Made by a program: the position numbers and the translations under genes
Shown here: piece by piece, positions 11,001 to 23,799 of the stretch
Numbering within the stretch: the stretch's first letter is position 1
Layout of the letters: the number at the start of each line of letters is the position of its first letter
Notes under the pieces: model-generated
Database searches by the model: none
What the model was told of the DNA's origin: nothing
The model's input: the letters and a program-made list of their open reading frames with translations, nothing else
DNA from: Acanthacorydalis orientalis
Taxonomy: Eukaryota; Arthropoda; Insecta; Megaloptera; Corydalidae
Reading direction: 5' to 3'
NCBI GenBank assembly: GCA_034766995.1
Contig: CM068313.1
Location: forward strand, 25,657,512 to 25,721,511
Length of the DNA stretch: 64,000 nt

Positions 11001-12007
11001 GAATTTTGCATATTTAAATAAAACAAGAATGTAAAAAATGTATTTTAAAAAAGGAATTTATAACTAAGGACCTAATTATGTTGAACTGCTAACTAATGTG
11101 TCTGAAATTTCTAGCTACTCTTGTAGCATTTGTCAATTATCATTACAAAAACGACGTACTATTTAGTTTTACATGAAAATTGTAATTTTATAGTTTTTTC
11201 TAACAAAATAAAAGTTATTTTTTGGAAAAACACATAGATTAAAGGTAAATTTGTATTCATGTATTAATAAACCTGTGTAAATATATGTTAATGAACAAAC
11301 GGTATCAAAAATTATTTACAAAACTATTATGTTTTATTAATTATAATATATTACCAAAATGTACTGAGTATTTAAATCTTTTAGTATACAATATTTTTTT
11401 AAAAAAAAGATGTAATGTAGATACAATTTTTATCAAAATAATTAATTAATTTAACTAATTTAAACCAAAGAACTATTAAAAAATGTATTATTGACATTTT
11501 AAGTGTTTTATAGTACTACGTAAATTATTATTTTTTGGAAATATTTTATTAACATTTAAAATTGCTAAAAACATATATTCTTTTTATATTTTATTCTTTT
11601 TACATAGAAAAATATCATCAAGTTAATATAATTTAAAATAATTCATTTCAATTATGAATTAACTTCTATATTAGAAAAAAGTATAGTTTTCATGGAAAAT
11701 TCTTTCAAATAAATTTAAAAATTTCAATTATATAGTAATAATATTAACTTACATCCATAAAAAAACGGTTAGTTGTATTGTATTCTTTTAATTAATTAGC
11801 TTGATTGCATTTTAAATTAATAATTACAAAACCTGAGAGAAATATTTTCCTTCATTTTAAATTCTGTGTATAGTTTATTGCAAAGAGTAAAGGTGTAGGT
11901 ACGTGCTGTTATCTCTTTTATGGAATAACTAAATGTCAAATTTTATTATAAATTCGAACTTTATACACATAAACGTGCATTTATACATTTATATGCATAC
12001 ATGTAAA

Positions 12008-12050
<43 letters not shown>

Positions 12051-13440
12051 GTGTGTGTGTGTATGTGCGTAATTGATGTGTTTGTAAGTCCATTTTTTAT
12101 TGAAATCATTTATATTTTGTCGCAATTTATAAAATAATTAATCATATTTGAATCGGACACGCAATTGTGTATGAAGTAATAAGTTTATTTATAATGCAAT
12201 ATTTCAAATATTTCCAGCTCACAAAACGTACCTGACTTGTTTCATAAAATATATTTGTTAATTGTATAGAAACAATAGCAACGTATACAATATCACAATA
12301 TATTGATAAATAGTTATCAATATCCTCATTCATTCAATAACATGAAATAAAATACGGTACATTTGTGTTGAAAGCAAAATTTCGAAAATTTCTCATAACC
12401 ATTTACGTTTGTATATTTCGTGACACTGATTTATTTGGTAACATACATTTATTTGTCAGGAAAAACACGTTAAAGAAATATACACAATAATTTTACGTGT
12501 GGCGGCTTAATTTTATTCACGCCTAATGCATTATTATTTATTATGTGTACATAAAAGACGTAATCAATTATACGAATGTTTGAATCAAATTTATCGATTG
12601 TCGAATTTAATAAAGTATATATACAAATAATTAATATCGTGAACGTTGCGCAGTTGTATTTGTAAATGAGAACGTATTTTTTATATTTTTTTTGTTTGAA
12701 ATAAATATCCAGCGTATATAGATTTATTAATATTAAAAATATAAGGACGATACGCCTACATTCAAAAAATTGAATAGATTTTAATAAAAAAGAAAGTTTG
12801 TTGAAAAATAAATTCTAAAAAAATTAAAACCTGAAAGAAAGAACTGGCGAGATATTTTATAAAATTACTAGCCCTTCATCTATTAAAATATTTTTTTTAT
12901 TTGCTTAAATTCTTATCGATATTTTCTTCCATATTTGTAAAATTAAATTCTTACATGCAAAATCATTTTTAATTACTGATTTTTATTATATAACAAATAT
13001 AATAAAAGTTAATATTATCAATTATTATTTAACACAAATTCGAACAAACAGTCTAAATTGAAAATTATTACAACTTTACACACATAAAATGTACGTACTT
13101 GAGAGAATATTATTAATTTTAAACTAAGAAGTAAATAAGCAGAGAATTACTAATAAATATAAGCAGTGATTTAAGTATTAGTGTCAGATTAATATTTGTA
13201 TGACATAACTTTTGTTAGTACAACAAATTTGAAATAAATATTTTTTATAAAAGTTAGCCTTAATAGAAGCATTGGATTTTTTGCATGGTATTATTTTTAA
13301 AATTATCAATGAATGTATATATTTCTTATGATAATCATCCAAATACGATTTATCAATCTAAGTTGTATTTATACTGAAAAAGTAAACAGTTAAGAGTTAA
13401 AAGAACTGATAAATAATTTAAATATTATCAAAATAATAAA
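10999..13440. other. AT-rich stretch, probably intron upstream of the LRR exon
   Basis: No coding-like frame. A (TA)n-(GT)n compound tract lies at 12013-12063. If an exon near 10.8 kb or further 5' joins the LRR exon, this is intron. Confidence 0.5.
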
Positions 13441-13452
13441 ACGGTTTTTTTG

Positions 13453-13454
<2 letters not shown>

Positions 13455-13500
<46 letters not shown>
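13455..13500. repeat. (TA)n tract just upstream of the LRR exon
   Basis: A pure TA run ending 80 bases before the splice acceptor of the LRR exon. The intron's branch site would lie between this tract and the TTTTTCTCTCTTTGTCAACAG acceptor. Confidence 0.95.
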
Positions 13501-13507
<7 letters not shown>

Positions 13508-13580
13508 TATTTATGTATGAAAAAAGAGAGTTTATACGAATTAACACTTTGTTAAAGTATTTTTCTCTCTTTGTCAACAG

Positions 13581-14681
13581 GTACTTTGCAACTCCGGAGG
13601 CCTAACAGAAATTCCATCTAAACTACTGCCGGACACAGTAGAACATTTATCACTTACGAAAAATCATTTTCCAATTATAAAAACTGACGCATTCGCTGGG
13701 CTACGAGCTTTAAGAAAACTTTCACTTGACGGTAATAACATATCAGTAATAAAACCGTTCGCATTTCGAGGTTTACCACGTCTTCGAGAACTTTCCATCC
13801 AACATACACCACTTACGGCAGTCGGGTCGTTCGCATTCGCCGGTCTGCAGAATATCACGTCAATTCTGCTCGGTTACAATCGGATAAAAATGGTAGAACA
13901 ATACGCTTTTGCGGGTACTTCGAACGTACGATGGATCAAATTGAATAACAACCCAATGCAAAAGGTGAACACGTCAGCGTTTACCGGTCTGACGAACGTA
14001 GAGCATTTAATTTTTCCGTCCGGAATTCGATCGATCGAACCGGACGCGTTTAGTGGAATGGATACGATCGGACTGATCAAATTAGCATTCATGGATTTAC
14101 AGTCGTTGAAACCGTTCACTTTTCGAGGATTGAGTAAAGTCCATATATTGTCGATTCAAGAATCTGATTTAGGAGTGATACAGCATGAAGCTTTCGATGG
14201 AATGAGCTATATAACGAATTTGAACTTCTTAAATAATAAAATCGATTCGATTCACGATTTAACATTTTCTTTCGAACATCATATAAAGTATATTAAAATG
14301 CAAGGGAACCATCTTTTAGAAACGCCGGCAGCCGGTGCTATCTCGTTCCAGGGAGTTGAAGTTGTTAATATTTTCGGTAATCATTTCCCTTGCGATTGCC
14401 ATATTCATAATCTTATAGCCGGTCCTCTCGCTAATGGAAGCGCAGAGGAGTTTATGTCGAGAAATTTTTGCATTTCCCCACTTGAAGTTAATGGAAAAGC
14501 AATGAGTGAATTAGATCTAGATTCTATTGGAAGATGTCAAGAACAAGTGACACGAGGTAATCTCGAAGCATCTAAAATACCATCTCGTGGTAATTGTTTA
14601 AGGTGTCTGAATCGTTGGACATATATCTACATATGCGTATTATTACTAATTATTTTGTTTTATGGTGAAGTTATAAGATAA
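13581..14681 (+). CDS. Leucine-rich repeat surface protein, large 3' terminal exon (N-terminus missing)
   Basis: This exon encodes the last 366 residues of an extracellular LRR protein of the kind used in cell adhesion or receptor recognition. It begins in phase 0 after the acceptor tctctttgtcaacag (ends 13580), so the first ATG in frame (13890) is internal. Residues 1-12 (VLCNSGGLTEIP) are the end of an LRRNT cap. About ten 23-25-residue repeats follow, roughly residues 17-260, with the pattern LxxLxLxxNxIxxIxxxAFxGL. An LRRCT cap carries Cys 271, 273, 297 and 319 (CDC, then two more). A hydrophobic stretch at about 347-362 and a four-residue tail end the protein, so it is either a type I membrane protein with almost no cytoplasmic part or GPI-anchored. 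AATAAA at 14751 is a likely polyadenylation signal, 70 bases past the stop. The signal peptide and first LRRNT cysteines must lie in an upstream exon. I recognise the family (connectin/chaoptin-like insect LRR proteins), not the orthologue. Confidence 0.93.
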   Translation, partial: VLCNSGGLTEIPSKLLPDTVEHLSLTKNHFPIIKTDAFAGLRALRKLSLDGNNISVIKPFAFRGLPRLRELSIQHTPLTAVGSFAFAGLQNITSILLGYNRIKMVEQYAFAGTSNVRWIKLNNNPMQKVNTSAFTGLTNVEHLIFPSGIRSIEPDAFSGMDTIGLIKLAFMDLQSLKPFTFRGLSKVHILSIQESDLGVIQHEAFDGMSYITNLNFLNNKIDSIHDLTFSFEHHIKYIKMQGNHLLETPAAGAISFQGVEVVNIFGNHFPCDCHIHNLIAGPLANGSAEEFMSRNFCISPLEVNGKAMSELDLDSIGRCQEQVTRGNLEASKIPSRGNCLRCLNRWTYIYICVLLLIILFYGEVIR

Positions 14682-15298
14682 AATATGCAATGAAACCTAA
14701 AAGAAATATTAAGTTAAATGTACGTTCAAGTACATTCGAATAGTTAATGGAATAAATATCAGTGATTCCGTTCTTTATTAAACAAAAAAGAGAGAGATAT
14801 ATATACGAGACACTATTAAAATTAATTATATTTATGAAATCATCAGTATTATTATGTGTGCTACTTAGACTTAGTCACTTCGAAGCGATATAATAAATTG
14901 TGTATATACATGATTTATATGGAAGTCTGAATAAATTACGAATAATAAATATATGAATAAAAAGAACTAAGACAATTGTATATGTAGATGTTAGTCATTT
15001 TGCTGTTGACAATTTCCATATCAAATATCTACAGTTATCTTTTATAAAATAAAATTTTAAATAAAATGTTAAATTTTTTTCCGACATCTTTTAATAGTGT
15101 TGTATTTTAAATTATGAAAAATATTAATAGTTTAAAACAATTTTAATTTAAATGTACAACTATTAGCAATTTTAGACAAAATTTCGTTTATATTATTTTT
15201 GAAATAAATTTGAATAAATTATTATATATATACATATATACATGTGTATATATATATATATGCATATCGATTCGGTTATTAAATCAAATTACATGTGG
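14682..15298 (+). other. 3' UTR and downstream spacer of the LRR gene
   Basis: The likely 3' UTR runs from the stop to the AATAAA at 14751 and some 15-30 bases beyond. A second A-rich stretch with AATAAA-like motifs lies near 14890-14960. The rest is AT-rich spacer with a short (TA)n tract near 15225-15260. No open frame looks coding. Confidence 0.5.
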
Positions 15299-15588
15299 CC
15301 CTAGTAAGCCTCAAGATGATATTAACCGTATAAGAAACATATAAATTTACCTTATACGAACCATATAGGGTTTGTATAAGGTGAAGATGAGGATCACTAT
15401 TGTCCATATATGGTCGTTAATCCCGTTAAATGTGACCTTCTTTACCATATAAGGATCATATAAAGTTACTTTATATGCCTTAAAAGATTAATATAGGATA
15501 CATATAAGGTGCCCATATAAGGATTATGATTCTTATAAGGAATATTTAAAAACTTATATGGAGGATATAAGGTTGATAATTACTAGGG
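15299..15588. mobile_element. 290-bp terminal-inverted-repeat element rich in ATATAAGG
   Basis: The ends are CCCTAGTAAGCCTCAA (from 15299) and TTGATAATTACTAGGG (to 15588); the outer nine bases (CCCTAGTAA) are perfect inverted copies and the match continues imperfectly inward. TGG on each side may be a 3-bp target duplication. The interior has at least four ATATAAGG words in one direction and several CCTTATA words in the other. A hairpin at 15349-15382 has 14-base arms with one mismatch (ACCTTATACGAACC and partner). It has no coding capacity. The outer CCCTAG recalls piggyBac ends, but TTAA is not at the flanks, so the superfamily is open. Confidence 0.72.
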
Positions 15589-16436
15589 TGGTATTATTAT
15601 CAGTGATAACATGTATAATTCCATTATTAAATCAAGTACTGTTAATTACGTCAAATTATTTGTTAACCATCATGAGCAATGAATGTCGCCTCTGATTTTT
15701 TATTTATCATCATTTTAGTTGTAATTCTTGCAAAATAAATTTCTGTTGAATTTCTTATTCAATTATTAATAAAAATTATTCAGTATATATATATATATAT
15801 ATATATATAATGAGGAATATTTTCAGAAATAACATGTGTAATGGAAAAAGAATTCTCTTTTCAGTGCAACGTTAACTATACAGGTATTCATTTTTATATA
15901 CATCTTATAAATTATATTTAAAAAAAATGTTTTGAAGAACATAAGAAGTTTTAATGGCATTGAATTAAATGTGTTGTTAATTCAATTATTATTAAACATT
16001 TGAAAACTTTCATTTTAATCATTGTTTTAAAGTAGTATTCGTAGTTGTGAAAATTCTTTGAATAATAAAACTGAATTTAAATTGAACTAAGTGCTTTAAT
16101 GTCCTTTGCGTAAACAAATGGAGATTAAATACGTTTCCAAATTCAAAGTCCCTGTATCACTAAAGTATTATGTATAATAAAAGATAATGATATTCATTGA
16201 TTAATTAAAATTGTTTCTGTTTTCTATACCTGTTCATATTAATAATTCGTTTGATAAATACTTTGAAGTTGATTTGTAAGAAAAGAATATTTAATACAAT
16301 CCGTGAATATTGTTCCCGTAAAACAATTATTCTACTTAATATTTCTGTAATATTTTAGTTGAATTTTTATTATAAAAAACGTCAGCTAAGTTTAAAAAAG
16401 CTCTTCATTCTTTCAAATCAAATATTAATATAATCC

Positions 16437-16441
16437 ATATA

Positions 16442-16511
<70 letters not shown>
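16437..16511. repeat. (TA)n microsatellite, about 75 bp
   Basis: One of the longest TA runs, broken once by a C. Confidence 0.95.
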
Positions 16512-16512
<1 letters not shown>

Positions 16513-16812
16513 GTATTGGTATGTATAAAATTAATTTTTTATAAGATCTAGAAAAATATTGTTAATTTATTGATATTAAATTATATATATAATAATGTTA
16601 AAGACTCACTTCTAAAAAAAATTTATAGATATATAATTTAAACGAAAGATAAAAAAATAAATTTGTTTTATTAGATTTTTCCTTTCACATGCATTAAAAT
16701 TTTACCCTTCATTTAGTACTGTTTAATTTTGATGTTTACTAATTTTTATTTTGAAATTAACATTTATTCCATAAAAATGGAAGCTTACATAAAATTATTT
16801 TTAAATAAATAA

Positions 16813-16868
<56 letters not shown>

Positions 16869-17506
16869 AGGTTAAATTTAAAATTAATTTTATAATTAAT
16901 AATGTCATGTTATTTAGTTTCATAAATTATTTTATATTCAAAATTGCAATTTTGTGTATTCATTATTTATTATTTTATTTATCCATTACTTATTATTTAA
17001 TTAAAGTCACTTCGTTATTTTATTTTATTTTTAAATATATAAAATACAAATTTCAATTAATAGGATTTCTACATATCGATTAAAAAATATTTTTTTGAGA
17101 AATATTACATAAATATCTTTTTAATTTTTCTTTATATTAGTATATTCTTCTTTAAATACTATCTTTTCTTGATTAAAAATAGTACACGTGTAAAATGTAT
17201 ATAAAAGTTTGTTTTTTTTTAACAACACGATACGTTCTTTGTATTGCTTTTAGGAAATGATTTTCCTTTATACGTGTCCAAAAGTTAAACAAACAAGGTT
17301 CTGCAATAGTCAGTTATAATTGTTGAACTCTGTGATATGAAAACACCGGCAAAAACTGCTCCGGGAAATACCTGCGTGATATACGTGCTGATTTGAAATT
17401 AATTTATCTCTTATGTACATATATTTTAAATAATATAAATTTAAGTAAAAAAATAACGTTATTTTTTTTTGTTTTCAATTTGTTTAATTATTTAAGAAAC
17501 GTTTAC

Positions 17507-17509
<3 letters not shown>

Positions 17510-17575
<66 letters not shown>
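17510..17575. repeat. (TA)n microsatellite
   Basis: A TA run with a single G interruption. Confidence 0.95.
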
Positions 17576-17579
<4 letters not shown>

Positions 17580-17858
17580 TAAATAAATATAAGTATACAT
17601 TGGAATATAATTCCACATATTTCAGAAAGAAGCAACTAAATCAATGTAAAGTTACCATTTTAAAGCGAGAATATTATTTCAATATCATTTAAATGTATTA
17701 TGAAAACTACGAGTAGTCATAATTACTTTCTATTCTAATTCTATTTTTCATTTTGGTTGGAATATAAAAAATATATTTTTCCTAATCAATATCAATTATT
17801 TATTAGTTACTTTGCAATATATGTATATATATATACATACATACATACATACATATAT

Positions 17859-17892
<34 letters not shown>

Positions 17893-19085
17893 ATATACAT
17901 ATCCTTTTTTGCATAGATAACCAAAAATATAGTACGATCTTTATTGTTAGTTTTACTGACTGATACTTATGAGCTGAGCGGCAATTCTACCTGAAGCTTC
18001 TGGTTAAGCAACAGATATGTAAATAAATTTAACTTTCATCATTACACCCTGGAGATTTTACTACTCTAAAGCTTCTCGACATGATTTCACTGAAAACACT
18101 CTCATTTCATAATCAACAATTGTTCTGAGCTAGTAAAAGCAATGTAAGAATCTTAAGTTGAATCCAAATTGTCATCTCTACGGACATGGTTGTTACACAA
18201 ATCGAACAAAATTGACATTAAGTTGAGAAATTTAAATTTAGTCATTTTTAATCATACTTCGATTCTTATCTCTAATTAATTAATTATTGTATGTACCCAG
18301 TATACTTGTCTTCATAATGATCATGGCGAATAAACAAAAATGATTTTGAGTCAGTTACTGAGAAATTGGACGATTCAAGCAGAATATAAAAGTGTTAATA
18401 ATATTGAATATTATAGTTAATGTTTTTACAATTTACTAACCATTATGTAATTTTATACATTTCACTTTTATACAGCGTTTATTTAATAAAATTGTATAAA
18501 ATTCCGTATACATGCAACAACCAAGTTTTTGAATAGTGGTAAGAAAATCACAGATTATATACAAATATGTGTCAACTTTGTAAATATTCTTTATATTTTT
18601 ACTAGACTACGAACTATTTAGGGTTTCAGAAAGAAAATTCAATCCGAAAATATTTAATGTCCTATATAATTACATCCTTATTAAAATTAGACAAATATTG
18701 AAAGCTGTAACTCGAAAATCATTTGGTGTACAAAAGTATCATTCAAATTATTTCAAAACACTTCTATCTAGAAAAATTGAATAAAAGATTAAAATATATT
18801 TCTAATGAAATTTAATGATAACAGTAATAATGAATTTTAAGTTACAGAATACAATTTGTAGCCTAACCTGTTACCCATCACACTAATAAACACCTTATTT
18901 TGCAACGAAGATTAAAAATTATTAAAATCACTAATAAAAATATAATGAAAATTCTGTCTCATTAATTTATTAACTTTTTATCAGGCAAAGAAAAAATAAA
19001 AAAGTTACATTTGTTAATTTCATTTTTCTTATGATACTCTAATAATATAGATAAATCTTTTTTAAAAATGAAAAAATAGTAATAT

Positions 19086-19712
19086 ATGAGGTTGGTAAGA
19101 AGATTATTGCGGTTTTTGTTTTCTGAATTCTAACTTTATTTTTTCAGTAACTAAAACTTTATTCAATGAAAGCGTCATTTAATCGAATTCATATTAATAT
19201 CATTTTTAAGTGCATTTGGCGATCCATATTTTGGCAACATCGACTTTAGTTATATTATTTATTTTACTTAAAATTGAGCTATTGAATTAAATACTGAAAA
19301 GAAGCAAATGAACATTTTTGTATGAGTTAAAAACGGGTTTAAAGCAGCAGAAACTGCTTGTAAACTAAACTCTACTTTTTGTATGGGTAATAAGGAACGT
19401 ATGGTGAAATAGTGGTTAAAAAATGTCCAAAATGTCGTGCTGTGGACGATAGCTTCGAAGAGGAAGATGGTCGAGGGTGTTCTTCTTCAGTCCATAACGA
19501 CTAATTGAAGGTGTTAGATGAATCAGAACCACACACAACAATTCTAGAGCAAAAATATATAATAAATATAATATATTATATATTTTTATATTTTTCAAGC
19601 TATTATATATAAATATAATAGCTTCTACAAAAGTTAGACGTTAGTCATCCAACAGTTTTGGACCACTTAAAACTTGAAGGTCATATACCAATTTTTTTTC
19701 TATCAACCTAAT
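19086..19712 (+). pseudogene. Internally deleted mariner transposon with transposase fragment
   Basis: Plus-strand translation across frameshifts matches a mariner transposase N-terminal half. GFKAAETACKLN (from about 19340) is followed by a segment where the family has YGEGTVNERTVQRWF, here MGNKERMVK-stop-W. After a frameshift come DDSFEEEDGRG, VLDESEPHTT and, from about 19637, LDVSHPTVLDHLKLEGH, which is the helix-turn-helix end. The left end at 19086 (TGAGGTTGGTAAG, then ATTATTGCGG) is a mariner-type terminal repeat; a decayed inverted copy (TATCAACCTAATA) ends near 19712, both beside TA. About 625 bp remain of a usual 1.3 kb; the catalytic DD34D half is gone. An AT-rich segment (19555-19625) with a 28-base hairpin interrupts it. 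Confidence 0.82.
19597..19624. repeat. Perfect 12-bp inverted repeat (hairpin) inside the mariner remnant
   Basis: Arms AAGCTATTATAT and ATATAATAGCTT around a 4-base spacer (ATAA). Probably a small secondary insertion or a local inversion duplication. Confidence 0.8.
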
Positions 19713-19899
19713 ATTTTAAGAGATAACCATTTTTTACTTATTAATCACTTTTTTCTTCCTAATACTTTGTCTGACATGACGAAATGATATTTTTGAAGTT
19801 AAAATAATATGTTATGGAAAGAAACATAATTCGAGAATATATATATATATATATATACGTAACGTAACAAAATTTATCTAGCTGCAAAAACGATTAATA

Positions 19900-20160
19900 T
19901 AATGCCAAATTTAATAGATATAATTAACAGCTGTGTAATAGTCAACAATGAATGGGAAACGCGACCTTAAATATCCATTACCTTTGATTGGGCCAAATTA
20001 AACTACAGGATCTGATCAACTATATTTATATCTACCCCATCTATCTCGACCAAACAAAGCATTCCAATACGATCACTATTTACTTATACTGTAATCGCTA
20101 AAAGCAACGTTTACGTAATGTGTACTTTGTGTAGAAGACCGTTCAACCAAGTGAGTACGT
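19900..20160 (+). other. GC-richer island with a donor-like end
   Basis: Composition rises here and the segment ends at CAA|GTGAGTACG (near 20150), a good donor, after a short frame starting ATGTGTACTTTGTG. It could be a first exon or a 5' UTR. There is no recognisable peptide. Confidence 0.18.
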
Positions 20161-21223
20161 GTATTATTCAATAAGTTTTTGTATGTACGTAAAGTTATTG
20201 ATATACACTTTCTGTACATTGAAATACTTCGATGAATCATTTAGTTTTAGTGTAGCAGTTCTGCAGTCAGTTATTCATGACCGTATGTCGTTAAAATTTT
20301 ACAGTGAATTATTTATTTTATACGAGCACAGTACCGTTATTAAGGTAATCATTTTTTTATTGTCATTATTGTTTTTTTAAAAAAAATGTAATGAAGTTTT
20401 ATTTTAAATTTCAATGTTTTTAGTTTAATTAACTTAAATTAATTTCACAATTTAATACACATATTTTAATATTGACGGTATAGAATATTAAATTTTAAAA
20501 CAACTATATTTGATATGAAATAGATTTTTTTTGTATTTTTCGCTGACTCGCTTCTAAATTTGAAGTGTGAGTCTCGTTTGATTCCTAACTTGATATATAT
20601 CTGTGCAATATTGTAATCCCTGTTGCATAATTCATGGCACAACAGATTTTTTCTTATGTAGCTTTTATCATATTTGAGCATCGAAGAACATCCTATCAAA
20701 TAAAGCATGGAAGTCACTAATATCAAATATTTCTCTATAATTCTGAATTATTTTTATATAACTTATAAACATACAAAAGTTATGTAGATAAATACGTATT
20801 TTAATTTAATTATGTTATATTTGCTTATAAAACTTGAAGTTTTATTTGAAATTATTCGAATGAAATATTTTAAAATTATTTTCATATATATAATCGAAAT
20901 TATGTTTAACTCTTGTATAAACCTTGAAAGAGATGTTTACATTTCCCTTTCATGTTTTCGGTTCGTTACTATTATTTATTCAATTTATCATTTATCAAAA
21001 TCTTCAGATAAATGTATATACAATTTTTTCAAAGAAAAATATTTATTTACTATTTTCTTAATTGACAAATTAAAATGTAAAATTATGCAAATGTACTAAA
21101 TTATAGAATTTCTGATATAATCTTATCGTCATTTTATTTATACATTTGTTTTACTGCCACCAAAATATTATATGAAATATAATTTATTTTTTAGACTCTT
21201 TACTAATAGTAATATTTCGTTTT

Positions 21224-21268
<45 letters not shown>

Positions 21269-22795
21269 TTTAAGTACTCATAAACTTATTAAAATACTTA
21301 ATGACAGTGATAAAGGAATCTTATGACTGTTTTTCATATTTTTCATTTTTTTATCTTGCTAAATGACAAAATCGCTTTATACTTCCTATCTAGATTTTTT
21401 TCAAACGTTATCTATTCGGTATTTATTGGAAAACAATTCTTAAACTATATATGTATACACTTGTAGTTTTTACGGTTCAAACTGTGGTATCATTATTGAA
21501 CTCATATAACATATGATTTTAACCATATATCGCATATAAAATCATTTATGGTGATTATTAAAGAACTTCTATTTTACATATATATATATATATACATATA
21601 CATATACTCATAACCATTTGTGTCCATAAAAAAATCAATAACCACTGAACAGTACTATTTTTTTTAAATTTCCTTGTTTACAAACATATGTTTATATATC
21701 CATAATTCTTTTTATGGAAATATCAAAATCATCCAGTAAAAAGTTAATTTCCATGAATCTAGAATTGAAATTATAAAAAGAAGTTACTAATTAAATCAAC
21801 AGTTAGGATTGTATTTCCATTATTTTCAATGTTCAACAATTGAATTTAATTTTTTCGCCCATTTAGGAATTTACGAAATTGATTTTTTCAATTAAATTCG
21901 GCATAGATAATTGAATGATATTTAAAGTAGATACATTATTACAAATTTAAAATCCGTATAATAAAGAATAATTTGGATTTAAAGTATGTAAAGTCTTTTA
22001 AATAGTATAAGTTTTCATATTAATGTTTCATGATGATTGTAATGTATATACATTACCTCCCCTGGGTAGTAGAAGTTTCCTTTGGAGCTTCATAGTAATC
22101 TATCAGAAAGTTCCCTAAAATTGAAAAGATTTAAGAATGTATGATTGCAATTGTTTTATCAAATCACGTGTCTGTAATAATTACATTTATATTTACTTTA
22201 TCGTTTGTTAATTTTTTCCTTAAAAATATCCATAAAACGATTTTTTTTAAAAAAATAAACTGATTTAATGAGCTATTTTTTCACAGTTTGTATCTATGTG
22301 GTAAGACATTTTAAATCAAAAATACAAATAATGCTATTCTATCTTTTATAATATTGAATATTTTATATCAGATAAAATTAAATTGTCATTCTGAAGATCA
22401 TTATCATAATACGAGTATTTTCTGTAATAATAAATTTAAATTGGATAAAAACCTAAAAGAACATACTACATTTTTATCAAATATATAACTGCAAATAAAT
22501 AATGGAAAGTTTATCAAATATAATTTTTACTGAGCAATTGCTAGTCTCATTTCCAAATAAAATTGTCGAGGAGTTATGATTTTTTTCAAAAAAAATTCAA
22601 AATATAATCAATTCTTCATTCGATTAAACTGTGTAAATATAAATTGGAGTAATTTTAATAATTACACATAATGAAAATTGACCAATTTTTATTTTGTAAT
22701 TGTGAGTTTGTAAAAAATAGCAGAGATATATATTACCAATAGTTGATTATTTAATAAAATGATTTTAAATAAAAATACATTAATTTTTAATCGTA

Positions 22796-22828
<33 letters not shown>

Positions 22829-23560
22829 CAAATAATATTTAATATTTATAATGAGTGTTTTCGACACAAAAAAGTATTTATTTAGATAAATGTATAAAAA
22901 ATATCAAAAAAGTGATTAATTTTAATAAAAAAATCTTTTCTAAAGTTTATTTTGTATGAAGTTAAATATTATTGCTTAATTATTCATTAAAAGTAAGTTA
23001 TTTATTTAAAGTATTGTAAGTATACAATTATACTTGTATGTATATATAAATTTTCTATTCCTTTACAAACGACAAAAATGAAAGAAAAAAACAGTAATAC
23101 CATTATCGCCATAACTCTGAGTAAAGAACCGTTTGCATCTTTTTTTATGTAATTTAGCGATTTGAGATTGATAACATGCGCATGAACAATAAAAAATAAT
23201 AATTATGAAAAAACATTTTATCAGAAAAAAATATTTATAAGCGTGCGAAAAATTCATTTCTTAAGTGATTGTAGTTACAGTGGCAAAAACTATCTTCTAG
23301 AATATTCTTGATTTTAAGGTTCTAGTTTTTATTTATATTATTTAATTTATTTCTCATTCCATGTTCACTTATACTGATTCAATTTTATATTAATTTACAA
23401 GTATTTTTCTTCAATTTAGAAGTTAATATTAATTAAATAATGTATTTATTAACATTTAATTGTCTGTTCTTAATAAGAATGGAAAGCAGTGACTTTTTAA
23501 ATAAAAATAAGTTCGTGTATCTTCAGCAAATTTTGCAGAAATATCTATGAATCTGTAACA
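20160..23560. other. AT-rich spacer
   Basis: Several frames of 60-95 codons (20159-20380, 20466-20726 minus, 20812-21099) are open but have the Ile/Tyr/Lys/Phe-rich composition expected of chance frames. TA tracts are at 21225-21265, about 21580-21600 and 22797-22820. An 18-base perfect palindrome lies at 22039-22056. Confidence 0.55.
22039..22056. repeat. 18-bp perfect palindrome
   Basis: GTAATGTATATACATTAC, directly before a short GC-richer patch (CCTCCCCTGGGTAG). It could be a dimer-binding site or chance in AT-rich DNA. Confidence 0.6.
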
Positions 23561-23799
23561 GATTATAAGAGAGAAACTTTTGTGAACGTTCCTTTAGTTC
23601 GAGCTAACTCTTAAAAGTTTATTCCCTTCATACGTTTCCCAATTTTCATGCAATGTTCTTAATTTGAAATGCCTGTAGATATTGTAGACTGTAAGTTATA
23701 TGCAAAATTAGTTACGTATAGATAATACCGTGTAATTAAATGTTAATTGGCATATTTTCATTAATCCACTACGTTTCGAATAAGGGTATCGTTTGTCGA

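Larger units (their letters stand above)
15600..19080. other. AT-rich spacer with many TA microsatellites
   Basis: Long TA tracts at about 15784-15809, 16437-16511, 16818-16865, 17510-17575 and 17818-17900. The ORFs through the last two are microsatellite translations. A less AT-rich patch (17960-18360) gives only short frames. Confidence 0.6.

Noticed and set aside
15299..15588. piggyBac MITE
   Set aside because: The ends begin CCCTAG, but the TTAA target site required for piggyBac is absent at both flanks.
20812..21099. 95-codon plus-strand frame
   Set aside because: AT-rich chance composition (Ile, Phe, Lys, Tyr) and no supporting signals.
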